Notes: generated by a model not told the origin, from the sequence alone. A stretch of DNA of 64,000 nt from Domibacillus sp. PGB-M46 (GCF_022668875.1 NZ_JAKGCR010000001.1:62001-126000); one strand, 5' to 3'; counted from the stretch's first letter, positions 49,641 to 58,930 are shown. Translations and numbers: made by a program.

Positions 49641-50094
49641 CTATAGAGAATCTTTGTCGAAAAAACAACCGTTTTTCTCTTCATGCAAAATCTCTTTCAA
49701 TGTCGAATTCTGCTTCACTACCTGCTCCTCTTTTTCTCTGTATGCTTCTTCGTGCAAGTACGTGCTGCGGCTCGTCTTTATTCCGGATCCCGGTCAATAG
49801 CCATTAGAAATTCAAACCGCTTCATTCCAATGGTTTTTACATAATCAAAAAAGCCTCTACGCGAAAATGCCCTGTACATTCACTCGTGCCGATGCTCCTG
49901 CACAAGCGCCATAATGTAAAGCAGCGACATCGACTTGAATGACGTGCATTTGCGGCTTTTCTGTCCATTGGATCAAGCGCGTGTGAAATCAAGTGCTCTG
50001 AGCCGCTTATTTCAGTTGCAATTCCCCTTATCGTCATCGGGCTGATCAGTTCTTTTAATAGAATGGGGCATGAATGTCATAGGCCAGCGCACGA
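49641..50094 (-). pseudogene. araM: Remnant of an araM-like glycerol-1-phosphate dehydrogenase gene
   Basis: Only the C-terminal part is recognisable, scattered over three frames: LLKELISPMTIRGIATEISG then SEHLISHALD, HVIQVDVAALHYGACAGA, GFFDYVKTIGMKRFEFLMAI, and HEEAYREKEEQVVKQNSTLK close to the end. SEHLISHALD and the HxxQVxVAxLHY stretch are hallmarks of the AraM/EgsA family. At least three frameshifts and a missing N-terminal half show it is dead. It begins right after the stop of the HAD phosphatase gene, so a deletion probably joined them. Confidence 0.82.
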
Positions 50095-50095
50095 T

Positions 50096-50749
50096 TCATT
50101 CGGGCAGCCTTCCTTCTTTAATTAAATCTGCTTTAACATCATTAAAGCGTTCAAAACGGACATAAGGGACCCCTTTTTCGTCTAATATAGCCGGAAGTGC
50201 TTCTTTCGCATACGTGCGGTCCGCAAAAACAGCTGGATGAGAATCCGGCTCACTGTCTCCAGCAAAATAAACGACATCATATTCTTCCTTCAATCGCTGA
50301 ATTACAATCGCTTTATCAATCCCATACCGTTCTGAATAACTCCAGTGCTCCGGATCAATATCAAGGTGAATATTTTGCTCGCGGTACACGCCTTTATTTG
50401 AAAGCACAGTTACGTTTTCCAGCCCGCGGCTTTCTATAATTGGTTTAATATAGTAATCGGTACCGGCGCTTAAAATGAAAAAATCGCCGCCAGCCGCCTG
50501 CACAGACCGGACAAACTCCGGTACATCTTCATCAATAGGAATAGACAAAATGTCTTTTGCAATCTGTTCCTCGCTTTGGTGAATGGACCCAAACACTTTC
50601 GCCAAAAAATCAATGTCTTTCCACTCGCCGCTTTTCCATTTCGGATATAAATCGCGTCCTTCCGGAAAATACGCATCGATCATAAGCCAGTAAAAATCGC
50701 GTTTTGAAATCGTGCCGTCAAAATCAGAAACAAATGCCCACTTTGTCAT
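50096..50749 (-). CDS. HAD phosphatase, MtnX/phosphoserine-phosphatase-like
   Basis: 217 aa. The nucleophile motif is DFDGTISKRD at the N-terminus, motif II lies in FILSAGTDYYI, and motif III/IV in YFAGDSEPDSHPA, so the enzyme should be active. The MtnX group removes phosphate from a methionine-salvage intermediate, but no mtn genes are near, so the substrate may be different. An exact match to the Rex consensus lies 76 bases upstream, which points to redox control. The gene is probably transcribed alone. Confidence 0.87.
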   Translation of the reverse strand: MTKWAFVSDFDGTISKRDFYWLMIDAYFPEGRDLYPKWKSGEWKDIDFLAKVFGSIHQSEEQIAKDILSIPIDEDVPEFVRSVQAAGGDFFILSAGTDYYIKPIIESRGLENVTVLSNKGVYREQNIHLDIDPEHWSYSERYGIDKAIVIQRLKEEYDVVYFAGDSEPDSHPAVFADRTYAKEALPAILDEKGVPYVRFERFNDVKADLIKEGRLPE

Positions 50750-50824
50750 TCTTTTCCCTCCTGATGGTCTGTTATAACGTCATTATATAAAAGTCATTGT
50801 CCAAAAACGAGCAATGTCACATTT

Positions 50825-50842
50825 TTGTGAAATTATTCACAA
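50825..50842. promoter_or_regulatory. Rex-type operator
   Basis: TTGTGAAATTATTCACAA matches the Rex consensus TTGTGAA-N4-TTCACAA at all 14 fixed positions. It lies 76 bases upstream of the HAD phosphatase start and just after the terminator of the lyase gene. Confidence 0.75.
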
Positions 50843-50852
50843 AATAATTCTG

Positions 50853-50880
50853 AAAAAAAGCGGCACTGAGCCGCTTCCTT
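50853..50880 (-). terminator. Terminator of the rhamnogalacturonan esterase/lyase gene
   Basis: On the minus strand AAGCGGC and GCCGCTT pair around five bases, ending in seven T residues, a few bases after the stop. Confidence 0.88.
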
Positions 50881-50883
50881 TCC

Positions 50884-53800
50884 TTACTTTGTTGGTTCAA
50901 TACGGGCTTCCGGCTGGCCGTCCATTTCCTCTCCTAAGAAGAAAGATGGATGAGGCGGCTGATTGTAGCCGACATTCTGCCAGGCAACCGCCTGACGGTA
51001 CTGCAGGTCATGCATTAATGTGTACAGTTTGTGCTCCGTTAAATCCGTTGTCGTGTAAATACGAAGAGCAGAGCTGTCTTCTGTCCGCCAGGCAATTTCT
51101 TCACGCCAGTCGCCAAACAAGTCTGCTTGAATGGCCGGATTGCCTTTTGTCGTATTGTTTGAGAATGTTCCTTCTGCCGTTAGTAGATTCACAAGTTTAT
51201 TTTGCTCGTAATCCCATTTGTCGATCGTACCGACGCCGGCTGCAGCTGATTCGTTATACGTATGATCTGCCAGTTCCCGCAGCAGATCGCCATCCCACCA
51301 GATCGCAAAGTTTGCGGATGGAATCGAATCAGAAATCTTTTCTCCCGTTGACGTATGAAGCCCGCCTGCACGGCTGTTCCAGGCGCCTGAAACGGCCCAT
51401 GCTTCAGCTCCGGCGTGACGCGGGTCAATATCTGCTGCAACTCCCCGTCCCGTGTCCTGTCCGGTTTTCACGCCCCATAAAATACGTCCCGTTTTCGCGT
51501 CACGCATATCGTAGCCGTACGGGCCTGTTTTAATTTCCTGGGTCGCAAATACTTCCAGACCTGGATTTGACGGTACAAGATCACTTACATGAAGCGCGTC
51601 GCCGTGGCCAAGGCCTGTCGTATAAAGCCCTTTGCCGTTGTCATCAATAACCATCTGTCCGTATACAATTTCGTCTTTGGCATCGCCATCGATATCTGCG
51701 ACACTAAGCGCATGGTAGCCTTGTCCTGCATAATCCTGCTTGCCTTCGTTTGTATCAAATGTCCATTGCTTCGTTAATGTACCGTTTTTAAACTGGTAGG
51801 CGGATACAACGGTGCGTGTATAATATCCGCGCGCCATAATTAAGCTCGGGGTTTCCCCGTCCAAGTAGGCGACTCCAGCAAGAAAACGGTCTACCCTGTT
51901 GCCATATGCATCGCCCCAGGAGGCCACATCGCCTCGAGCCGGTGTGTATGGAATGGTCGTTAAAGCTTTGCCTGTTGCGCCTTCAAAAACGGTTAAAAAT
52001 TCATCACCCTGTAAAACATAACCGCCCGAATTGCGGTGGTCTGCATCGGCGCGTCCGATCACATTTCCCTGCCCATCAACCGTACCGTCTGCTGTTTTCA
52101 TGGCGACCTCTGCTTTTCCGTCACCGTCAAAATCGTACACAATCATTTGTGTATAATGGGCGCCGGCGCGGATGTTTTTTCCGAGATCAATACGCCATAA
52201 TTTAGTTCCATCGAGCTTGTACGCATCCATGTATACATTGCCTGTGTAGCCTGACTGGGAATTATCCTTTGAATTGCTCGGATCCCATTTTACAATATAT
52301 TCATATTCCCCGTCGCCGTCCACATCACCAATGCTTGTGTCGTTCGCCCGGTATTGGTACGGATCACCAAGCGGTGTCACACCCGGCTCCGGTTTATCAA
52401 GCGGAATATCCAAATAGTTTTTCTCTATTGCCGTAACAGTTTCATAGCCTTTTTCTTTTCCGGAGACAATCGGACGAATTTCGTATGTGTCACCTGCTTT
52501 TCCATCTGGGTCAACCAGGTTCGCCGCACCGGAAACCGGCTGCTTGTTTACTTTTTTTCCATTGCGGAAAACATGAAACTTAACGTCCTTCGGATCTGTG
52601 CCCAGTATCCGCCAGCTCACAAACACGCCTTCATCTGTTTCCACTGCCACAGGAGACCGTCTCAAGGACTCTGCCTGCCGCTTTAAAACAGTTACAGCTT
52701 CGGTTTGGAGTACATCGGATTCTGCTGAAGCACCGCCTGCGTTTACAGCTGCTGCTTTATAATAATACGGAATCGTTGTCAACACACTGCTGTCTGTAAA
52801 AGAAGCAGACGTTGTAACACCAGCAAATTCAAATTTACCATCTGCTGACTCTGAACGGTAAACCGCATAAGAGGAAGCTCCGTCTACAGCATCCCACGTG
52901 AATGTCACTTTATTTTTCTCGATATCGGTTACGTTCAAGCCGGCTGGTTTTTGGGGTGCCGGTATATTCGGGTCAATCAATGATACTTCTACTGATGCGG
53001 ATGGAGCGGTTTCCTGCCCGCTGTCATCTACCGTTGTGACAGCATACGTGTACGTGTATCCAACATGGGCGGTTTTATCCGTGAATTCTGTAGTTGGCAC
53101 GGTACCCACTTTTTCTGTTTTATCTGTGCCGGCCATTGTCCGGTACACATTGTACTCTTTCGCACCGCCCGCTTCCAGCCATTTTAGTGAGACGGATGGA
53201 GCAGCTGGATCAAGAGAAATGTCACTTGCCTGCGGCTGGGATGGTGCGGTTAAAATCGAGGTAAGCTCAATACCGTTTACAATCCCTGTTGCGCCGCTGA
53301 ACGCAAAGTTCATCTGCCCGTCTTTGATCGAAATATCCGGAATGATTTTGGTTGTATAGTTGTTTTTCGGTGCAGAAACGGTCCCATAGCTCACGCCTTC
53401 TACGGCTACATCTGTGCGGGCCGTTCCGCTTAAATCACCGACATACACTTTCGCTGAATAAGAGCCGTTTGGCACATCCGCTGCAAATTCCCATTTGCTG
53501 TTAAAGTAACCGACCCAGTCCCGGACAATAGCATCTCCTGCTGCACCGCGGTCACGTCCAATCATACCTGCAGGATTTATAATGCCAAACCCTTTTTCTT
53601 TTGAATAAACGGTCGATAGATTGACCTCGTTATATCCTCCTGCTACAGGTGTGCCGGCTAGGCCGAAGTCATATTTGTAAGCAGCCTGCTTTGTCTGCAC
53701 CGTGATCGTTTGAGACGGCCCGGATTCACCTTTCGCATTTACCGCCGTCACATAAAGGTTGTATGATTTCCCTTCTTCCATGCCTGAAATCGTCAGGCGC

Positions 53801-55194
53801 GGCAGTGTGCTTGTCCCGATCAGCGAATAAGAATCTGCCGTTGATTCTTTCCGATACACTTTATAAATATCGGTGTTTTCTGTTTCATCCCACGTTAAAA
53901 GCGCTCCGGCATTGCTGATATTGCCGGCTTTGACGTTTTTCGGCATGGATGGTACGGCAGCCGGCGGCTCAACAGATGTGACGAATTCTTTTAAACTACT
54001 GCTGCTTTTTTCCACTTCACCGGCAACGAGCCGCGCCATTTGAATCGCCCCGTATTCCTGGAAGTGTGTATTATCCTGTGATCCATTTGGGAAAGCGGGA
54101 TAAACACCGGGATCTGTATGCAGGAAAACAGCAAGCGTGCCTTCAGGACCGATCTCATTAAAATATTCTACGCTCCGGGCGCTTAAATCAACGAGTTCAA
54201 CATTCATTTCTTCCGCGACTTCTTTCATCCCCTGCACGTATTCAGGGAAGCTGATATTAAATTGTCCGGTTGCTTCTTGAAAATCACGGCGTCCGACCGG
54301 TGTGACTAAAACTGGCTCGGCTCCGCGCTGGCGTGCTCCATTGATGTAGGTCTTGAGGTAATTTTTGTAGTCAGGTACAGACGCGTAACGCTCCGGGCGG
54401 CTGATGGTCGCGTCGTTATGTCCGAATTGAATGAGGAAGTAATCGTTTGGACGGATGGTTCGCAAAATTTGATCGAGCCGTCCTTCCGTAATAAATGTTT
54501 TGGAGCTTCGGCCGCCAATCGACTGGTTGGAAAAAGCAATGTCTTCGTTAAAATAACGTGGAATCATCTGGCCCCAGCCTGCTTCCGGACGCCAGTATTC
54601 GTCGTATGTCTGCACAGTGGAATCACCGGCAATGTAAACCGTCGGCTCTTCTCCCGCTGTCCGTTCCGGGAGTTTTTTGATAGACAGTCCATTGATAACA
54701 GGCGCTGTTCCCGTCCATTGAAGTGTCAGCTGGCCGTCCACAAGTGCGATTTCAAAGGTGCGTTCCGTAAACTCACCGGCTGCCGCAACCGTATTCTGTA
54801 CTTTTTGAATACTTTCGGCCATCACGCCGGTTTCTGTTTGTTCCAATGCGTCCCCTGAAGTAATGGTTACAGCATAATCACCATTGGGCAAATCAACTTG
54901 AAATTTGGATGCGCCAGGCCGGACGAAATCTGATTGAACCGGATCCTCTCCTGTTCGTTCTACAGAAGATAAAGATTCGGCATCTGTAAAGCCAAAGCCG
55001 GTGCTGCCATCATACAGGCTTCCGTCCGTTACCTGCACGGCTCCTTCTTTCACTGGGCTGTCTGCTGTGCCAAAGTCAAATTCTTTTACTGTATCTGTTT
55101 CTTCCGCCTGGATAACAGCAAGCGGCGGAACACTGGAAACAGCAAGCATCGTTCCCATAACAGCCGCTGCTGCCCTCTTGTGCTTCTTGGCCAT
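50884..55194 (-). CDS. Secreted rhamnogalacturonan acetylesterase (CE12)-lyase (PL11) fusion
   Basis: 1436 aa with a signal peptide (about 1-30). Domain order: a small beta module (about 33-178, EFDFGTADSPV), an SGNH/CE12 esterase (about 183-405: AGDSTVQTY, GGRSSKTF, QFGHND, DNTHFQEYG), an FN3 module, a second copy of the beta module (YKYDFGLAGTPVAGG), two FN3 modules, and a PL11 lyase (about 840-1436: RRSPVAVETDEGVFVSWR, NDTSIGDVDGDGEYEYIVKW, Asp-rich calcium loops). It should deacetylate and then cleave the rhamnogalacturonan-I backbone outside the cell. B. subtilis has these activities on separate proteins (YesT, YesW/X). A cre-like site lies before the gene, and rhamnose genes lie near the window end. 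Confidence 0.92.
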   Translation of the reverse strand: MAKKHKRAAAAVMGTMLAVSSVPPLAVIQAEETDTVKEFDFGTADSPVKEGAVQVTDGSLYDGSTGFGFTDAESLSSVERTGEDPVQSDFVRPGASKFQVDLPNGDYAVTITSGDALEQTETGVMAESIQKVQNTVAAAGEFTERTFEIALVDGQLTLQWTGTAPVINGLSIKKLPERTAGEEPTVYIAGDSTVQTYDEYWRPEAGWGQMIPRYFNEDIAFSNQSIGGRSSKTFITEGRLDQILRTIRPNDYFLIQFGHNDATISRPERYASVPDYKNYLKTYINGARQRGAEPVLVTPVGRRDFQEATGQFNISFPEYVQGMKEVAEEMNVELVDLSARSVEYFNEIGPEGTLAVFLHTDPGVYPAFPNGSQDNTHFQEYGAIQMARLVAGEVEKSSSSLKEFVTSVEPPAAVPSMPKNVKAGNISNAGALLTWDETENTDIYKVYRKESTADSYSLIGTSTLPRLTISGMEEGKSYNLYVTAVNAKGESGPSQTITVQTKQAAYKYDFGLAGTPVAGGYNEVNLSTVYSKEKGFGIINPAGMIGRDRGAAGDAIVRDWVGYFNSKWEFAADVPNGSYSAKVYVGDLSGTARTDVAVEGVSYGTVSAPKNNYTTKIIPDISIKDGQMNFAFSGATGIVNGIELTSILTAPSQPQASDISLDPAAPSVSLKWLEAGGAKEYNVYRTMAGTDKTEKVGTVPTTEFTDKTAHVGYTYTYAVTTVDDSGQETAPSASVEVSLIDPNIPAPQKPAGLNVTDIEKNKVTFTWDAVDGASSYAVYRSESADGKFEFAGVTTSASFTDSSVLTTIPYYYKAAAVNAGGASAESDVLQTEAVTVLKRQAESLRRSPVAVETDEGVFVSWRILGTDPKDVKFHVFRNGKKVNKQPVSGAANLVDPDGKAGDTYEIRPIVSGKEKGYETVTAIEKNYLDIPLDKPEPGVTPLGDPYQYRANDTSIGDVDGDGEYEYIVKWDPSNSKDNSQSGYTGNVYMDAYKLDGTKLWRIDLGKNIRAGAHYTQMIVYDFDGDGKAEVAMKTADGTVDGQGNVIGRADADHRNSGGYVLQGDEFLTVFEGATGKALTTIPYTPARGDVASWGDAYGNRVDRFLAGVAYLDGETPSLIMARGYYTRTVVSAYQFKNGTLTKQWTFDTNEGKQDYAGQGYHALSVADIDGDAKDEIVYGQMVIDDNGKGLYTTGLGHGDALHVSDLVPSNPGLEVFATQEIKTGPYGYDMRDAKTGRILWGVKTGQDTGRGVAADIDPRHAGAEAWAVSGAWNSRAGGLHTSTGEKISDSIPSANFAIWWDGDLLRELADHTYNESAAAGVGTIDKWDYEQNKLVNLLTAEGTFSNNTTKGNPAIQADLFGDWREEIAWRTEDSSALRIYTTTDLTEHKLYTLMHDLQYRQAVAWQNVGYNQPPHPSFFLGEEMDGQPEARIEPTK

Positions 55195-55213
55195 CTTATC
55201 CCTCCTTTGTTTA

Positions 55214-55227
55214 TGTAAGCACTTACA
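55214..55227. promoter_or_regulatory. cre-like palindrome before the lyase gene
   Basis: TGTAAGCACTTACA, a 6-bp perfect palindrome about the centre CA, differs from the CcpA-type TGTAAGCGCTTACA at one central base. It lies 20 bases upstream of the start codon. Confidence 0.55.
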
Positions 55228-55828
55228 ATGATCATCGTAATCTCGTAAACGCCATTTGAATAGCCAAAAAACAGTTGTGATTGTTTAAAAAGTAGATATT
55301 CATGCTCCCTTTTTTAAGAATAAAAATTTAGACCTATGACTTATAGAAGTACTTTTAGATTTTTTTTACAAACAGCAGGAAAATGGAATGATCTGTTTTT
55401 TAAACAAGTATTTAACAGTAAAAACAAGACACATAAAAGAGCTTTGCTCAACGTGTAGACAAATAAAATCTATTGTCAAAGGATTTCTTTCGTTTCTTTT
55501 CTTGTGCAAGGTGTGCAGGCGGTTGGTATGAGAGCCAATATGCGGTTAAATAAGACTGCACAGCTTAATAGATACACCTGCCTGTCCTATCACCAAAGTG
55601 GTAAAAGTGCAGGTGGAGATGCGCTTTTTGCTGATTTTTCGAAACAAATGGGGAACCGGCCGGACAAAGATTCCTGCGGGCTGCACAGTGAGTCGGGAGA
55701 CCCCGCAAGGCGTGCGCCGAGGAGGCTCCTGCACTGCCGGCGCGAAGTCCGGCCGGCTTCCCCTATCGGCTCTTTTTTCTCGAAAAGTCTCCTGCCTGTT
55801 TTCGGCGGTGAAAATTTTCATAAAAAAA
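55228..55828. other. 600-base intergenic region with a GC-rich repeat
   Basis: The part to about 55500 is AT-rich and probably carries the lyase promoter. AAAAGAGCTTTGCT at 55436 recurs exactly in the terminator at 55871. From about 55670 to 55775 the sequence becomes GC-rich, with GAGACCCCGCAAGGCG and GCCGAGGAGGCTC, like a repeat found in many copies in Bacillus-group genomes. The long plus-strand frames here lack ribosome sites and cross the repeat, so I do not call a gene. Confidence 0.5.
55670..55775. repeat. GC-rich dispersed repeat (GACCCCGCAAGG...CCGAGGAGGCTC)
   Basis: The core resembles the widespread intergenic element of Bacillaceae whose copies share GAGACCCCGCAGG and GCCGAGGAGGCTC. 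It has partial dyad symmetry. One copy is seen here; multiplicity is from knowledge of other genomes. Confidence 0.5.
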
Positions 55829-55890
55829 GACTGACGACAAAGTCGTCAGTCTCAGCAAAGCTCTTTTGAAAAAAGAGCTTTGCTTTTTTT
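55829..55890 (-). terminator. Tandem terminators of the YcdB-like gene
   Basis: Two perfect stems in series: AGCAAAGCTCTTTT with AAAAGAGCTTTGCT, then GACTGACGAC with GTCGTCAGTC; on the minus strand the second ends in seven T residues. Confidence 0.88.
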
Positions 55891-57109
55891 ACAAAAACAA
55901 CACTTCTCCGGTGGCTGCGTGAACAGCTGCATGTGAATCGAGCTTGCCATTCAGCCGGTACTTGTCACCATTATACACATACATTGGTATGACCGTGATG
56001 TGCGGCTTGATCTTATCAAATGCTTCATTTTTTGTAAGCACTGGTTTGGCGGCTTTTTGGAATTCAGCACATGCATCCGTCATCCAGCTGCTTTTATCTA
56101 CATAATGAACGGCTTTATATGACTCGGGATCAATAAATACATCGTACATTCTTGGAATGACGGTAATGTCTTTTGTGTTTACCAGCCTGGCTTTGACCAT
56201 GCCATTCGTCCGGCTTATGTCCGCCAGCGCCCATTCACCGCTTTCTTTTGGGACATACGTCTGCAAAAAAGCAGTAGCTGCTTCGCGTACTTTTGCCTGC
56301 GTTTTTTTCGTTAACGGCTTTGTGTCGGGATGAGGCGGAAACCGAAGAAGTTCTTCTTCAGCGATCTCTGCAGGCCCCAGCTGCAAAAGCTTTCGCTTTA
56401 CCCGCTGGTTTTTTGCACTTTTCCACGTTAGGATGTCCTGCTTCTGTAAAACCGCTTTTCCTGTTTTATTATCGACAAACACATCATCTATCATAAACAG
56501 CGGCAGCCATTTTTCTTCTTTCATAAGCGGGTATTCCACAAATACGAGCCGCTCTTTTGCCAGGGATTCAAGCGCGGCGGCATCAAGCTGGAACTCTGCT
56601 TCTTCCGCTTCATCCGGCACAAGTCCGTAAGCAGAAAACAGAGTCAGCTTTTTTTGTTCATCCATTTCCACTGTAACCGAGCCGCCCGGCGTAACAGGCA
56701 CGCCTTTGTATGCAAGGTCAAATGTAAAGGAATCTGTCTCCGCTCTTGTATCTATAAACTGGCTTCCATAGGTCCAGCCGGTTTCCTGTTCAATAAACCG
56801 GATGACTTCTTCCCTGTCCCCGCTTAAAAACGAAAAGCCATGCTCGGGCGCCCGTCCGCCCACAAACACAACATTGGTCAGCCGTCCTGTTTTCGGGTCA
56901 AGCTCTATAACAGCCGTGCCTTCTGGATTTGTTTCGTCTTCTTTACGCTCGGAATGTCCCGGGGGAAGCCATTCACTCGTAAAACGATAGCTGGTTTCGT
57001 TCCACTCGTTTTTTTCATACGTGGCCAACGTCTCCAGGCATGTGTAGTCTTCCAGGCCAAATTTTGACCTGACCATGTCGACCCATTGGGCCAATTGCGC
57101 ATGTTTCAC
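55889..57109 (-). CDS. YcdB/YcdC-domain protein
   Basis: 406 aa, start GTG overlapping the stop of the flavin reductase gene (GTGA). No signal peptide. Two repeats of the YcdB/YcdC (DUF4901) type can be seen, each with a cystatin-like strand pattern ending in a PepSY-like turn: GTAVIELDPKTGRLTNVVFVG and YDVFIDPESYKAVHYVDKSSW are examples. Members occur in Bacilli, often in spore or envelope settings, without a known reaction. Here it is probably cotranslated with the reductase, which gives no clear clue to function. Assignment is moderate. Confidence 0.65.
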   Translation of the reverse strand: MKHAQLAQWVDMVRSKFGLEDYTCLETLATYEKNEWNETSYRFTSEWLPPGHSERKEDETNPEGTAVIELDPKTGRLTNVVFVGGRAPEHGFSFLSGDREEVIRFIEQETGWTYGSQFIDTRAETDSFTFDLAYKGVPVTPGGSVTVEMDEQKKLTLFSAYGLVPDEAEEAEFQLDAAALESLAKERLVFVEYPLMKEEKWLPLFMIDDVFVDNKTGKAVLQKQDILTWKSAKNQRVKRKLLQLGPAEIAEEELLRFPPHPDTKPLTKKTQAKVREAATAFLQTYVPKESGEWALADISRTNGMVKARLVNTKDITVIPRMYDVFIDPESYKAVHYVDKSSWMTDACAEFQKAAKPVLTKNEAFDKIKPHITVIPMYVYNGDKYRLNGKLDSHAAVHAATGEVLFL

Positions 57110-57834
57110 TTCTTTAAGAACCCCTTCCCCTGAACAAAATCAAGCATATACGCACGGCGCGGCTGCGATAAATAATCGGCCATCCCCTCGGTCCAGCCGG
57201 CTGACTTGTTGTTGGTAGAACGGCTGGCGTAGTACGTGCGGATCACATCATCGTACTCATCTAAAATCGTTTCATATTTTGCTTCATCGTATTCATTCGT
57301 ATGCAAAACAGCTTGCACCGGCAGACGTGGTTTTACTTCATTGCGTTCAGCCGGAACGCCAAATGTTAAGCCGAATAACGGAATCACATGCTCAGGCAGG
57401 TTTAACAGCTCACTGATCGGCCCGGGATTATTACGGACACCGCCAATATAGCAAATCCCATAGCCTTTTGATTCAGCCGCAATAACGAAGTTTTGAGCGA
57501 AAAGAGCTGTATCAATCACCGCCACCATAAAGTTTTCGGCTGTGCCCGCTTCGACCGTTTTTCCGTGCTTTTTGGCTGCATAATCAAGCCGCTTTAAGTC
57601 CGCACAAAATACAAGCGCACGTGCCGCGCCTTTGATTTGAACCGGGTTTTTTGACAGTTCGGCAAGCTTGTCCCGTTTGTCCGCATCTGTTACATCGACA
57701 ATGGAGTAGGCCTGAACAAAGTGCGATGAAGCCGCACCTTGAGCTGCTTCGATCAAGTCATGAAGCTGCTCTTCTGTAACAGGTTCATCTGTGTATTTCC
57801 GAACGGAAACATGTGATTTCAAGAACTCTAGCAT
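57106..57834 (-). CDS. nfrA: NAD(P)H-flavin oxidoreductase, NfrA type
   Basis: 242 aa, nitroreductase fold of the FRP/NfrA group. The FMN-binding start HVSVRKYTDEPVTEEQL, then QGAASSHFVQAYSIVDV, the central GKTVEAGTAENFMVAVIDTA and GICYIGGVRNNP are typical, as is LFGLTFGVPAERNEVKPRLP. It reduces free flavin, quinones and nitro compounds, and in B. subtilis NfrA is part of disulfide and electrophile stress responses. The gene heads a two-gene unit with the YcdB-like protein. Confidence 0.9.
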   Translation of the reverse strand: MLEFLKSHVSVRKYTDEPVTEEQLHDLIEAAQGAASSHFVQAYSIVDVTDADKRDKLAELSKNPVQIKGAARALVFCADLKRLDYAAKKHGKTVEAGTAENFMVAVIDTALFAQNFVIAAESKGYGICYIGGVRNNPGPISELLNLPEHVIPLFGLTFGVPAERNEVKPRLPVQAVLHTNEYDEAKYETILDEYDDVIRTYYASRSTNNKSAGWTEGMADYLSQPRRAYMLDFVQGKGFLKK

Positions 57835-57840
57835 AAATGA

Positions 57841-58299
57841 TCATCCTTTCATTTGTTGAAGAAAAAAGTCAAAGCCAAGCACTGTAGCAATGCCAATAAT
57901 AAGCGTCCAAAGAGCGATACTGACTGTTATCCACAATGTTGTCCATCCTCTGCTTGCCCCGAATGACAGCCCGATGAATACTGCAATATGCGTACCGATA
58001 AACAGGGGACCGAGCAGTGCGAGCGCCGGAAATCCGTATCGATTCATGATTTGGCGCGCACGGTCTGCTTGTTTTGTTCCTTTGAGGCCCGTTCGCTCCA
58101 GCCGTTTTTTCAGCCAGACTTCTACCTTTGAAAAAGCGGCAATTAAGAGAAGCACTGTCATCATATTGCCTGTGAACGCCAGCAGCATGACCCAAAAAGG
58201 TGACAGGCCGCGCACAATTCCGACTGGAATCACAAGCGCAATCTCCATCCAGGGGATCGCAGCTGCGATAAAAACAAGCGCATACTCAATGAGCTGCAT
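57841..58299 (-). CDS. Small multidrug export family protein (COG2426)
   Basis: 152 aa with four spans (about 5-25, 36-56, 96-116 and 125-146). The family features ERTGLKGTKQADRARQIMNR and YGFPALALLGPLFIGTHIAVF are present, with a re-entrant-like loop. Despite the Pfam name (Sm_multidrug_ex), transport has not been shown for most members, which are distantly related to the DedA/VTT group. It precedes nfrA on the same strand by six bases and is probably in the same operon. Confidence 0.82.
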   Translation of the reverse strand: MQLIEYALVFIAAAIPWMEIALVIPVGIVRGLSPFWVMLLAFTGNMMTVLLLIAAFSKVEVWLKKRLERTGLKGTKQADRARQIMNRYGFPALALLGPLFIGTHIAVFIGLSFGASRGWTTLWITVSIALWTLIIGIATVLGFDFFLQQMKG

Positions 58300-58447
58300 C
58301 CATCTGCCTCCATCTTCTTGTTATTCTTACTTTAACGAAGGGCTGTCCTCCCCGCAACTAAAGAGTATCCAGTGCTTTCTGTTCTTCGTTTTAGCCTCCA
58401 GCAATCCGGCAGGAAACCGGCCCTGCTGGTTGCCATCGTTTTGAAAG

Positions 58448-58930
58448 TTAATAAGAGCTGATTCGTGAAATAACGCCGCCTATCCATAGGGCTGCCCATG
58501 TGGTAGAGGGATAAGTAAGCAGGCTGCCGAGCAGAACGAAACGCATAAGTTTTCTTTCCAGAAACGGCCGTACCTGCCGGATAAAAAGAAGAAAGATTAC
58601 AAGAATCACACAAGCGGAGGCCGCACCCGGATTATAAGCCCTGAACACAGCGAGCAGCACAATATGCTGGGCAGCGTTGAAAAAAATGGTCCCATAAACG
58701 AACAGCAGAAAGGCTTTTGACTTTCTAAAGGTTACAACAAGAAAGAAAACGAGGATAGTCAGGAAAACGACAGCTGCTGTGAATTGACGCTGTGTGACCG
58801 CTTCAATACTAAACCGGTTGCGTAAAAAAGATATCATTCCAAAGGATTCCTCTATGTTATGTACAAGAAAAAGAACAGGCGGTCCCCATTTACATAAGTG
58901 CCATCCAGCCTGCTGTTTGATTGGCGCCAC
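58448..58930 (-). CDS. HXXEE-domain membrane protein
   Basis: 160 aa starting at GTG after GGAGGG. The family motif is seen as HNIEES near residue 24, with the second conserved element FNAAQHI near residue 86. Five hydrophobic segments span the membrane. HXXEE proteins are small membrane proteins of unknown activity; the His-Glu-Glu group and second His could bind metal. It is divergent from the yoxD gene and 149 bases upstream of the small export gene, with a GC-rich hairpin between. Confidence 0.78.
   Translation of the reverse strand: MAPIKQQAGWHLCKWGPPVLFLVHNIEESFGMISFLRNRFSIEAVTQRQFTAAVVFLTILVFFLVVTFRKSKAFLLFVYGTIFFNAAQHIVLLAVFRAYNPGAASACVILVIFLLFIRQVRPFLERKLMRFVLLGSLLTYPSTTWAALWIGGVISRISSY

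Noticed and set aside
55504-55869. Frames across the GC-rich intergenic repeat
   Set aside because: They cross the repeat and the tandem terminator, with no start signal.
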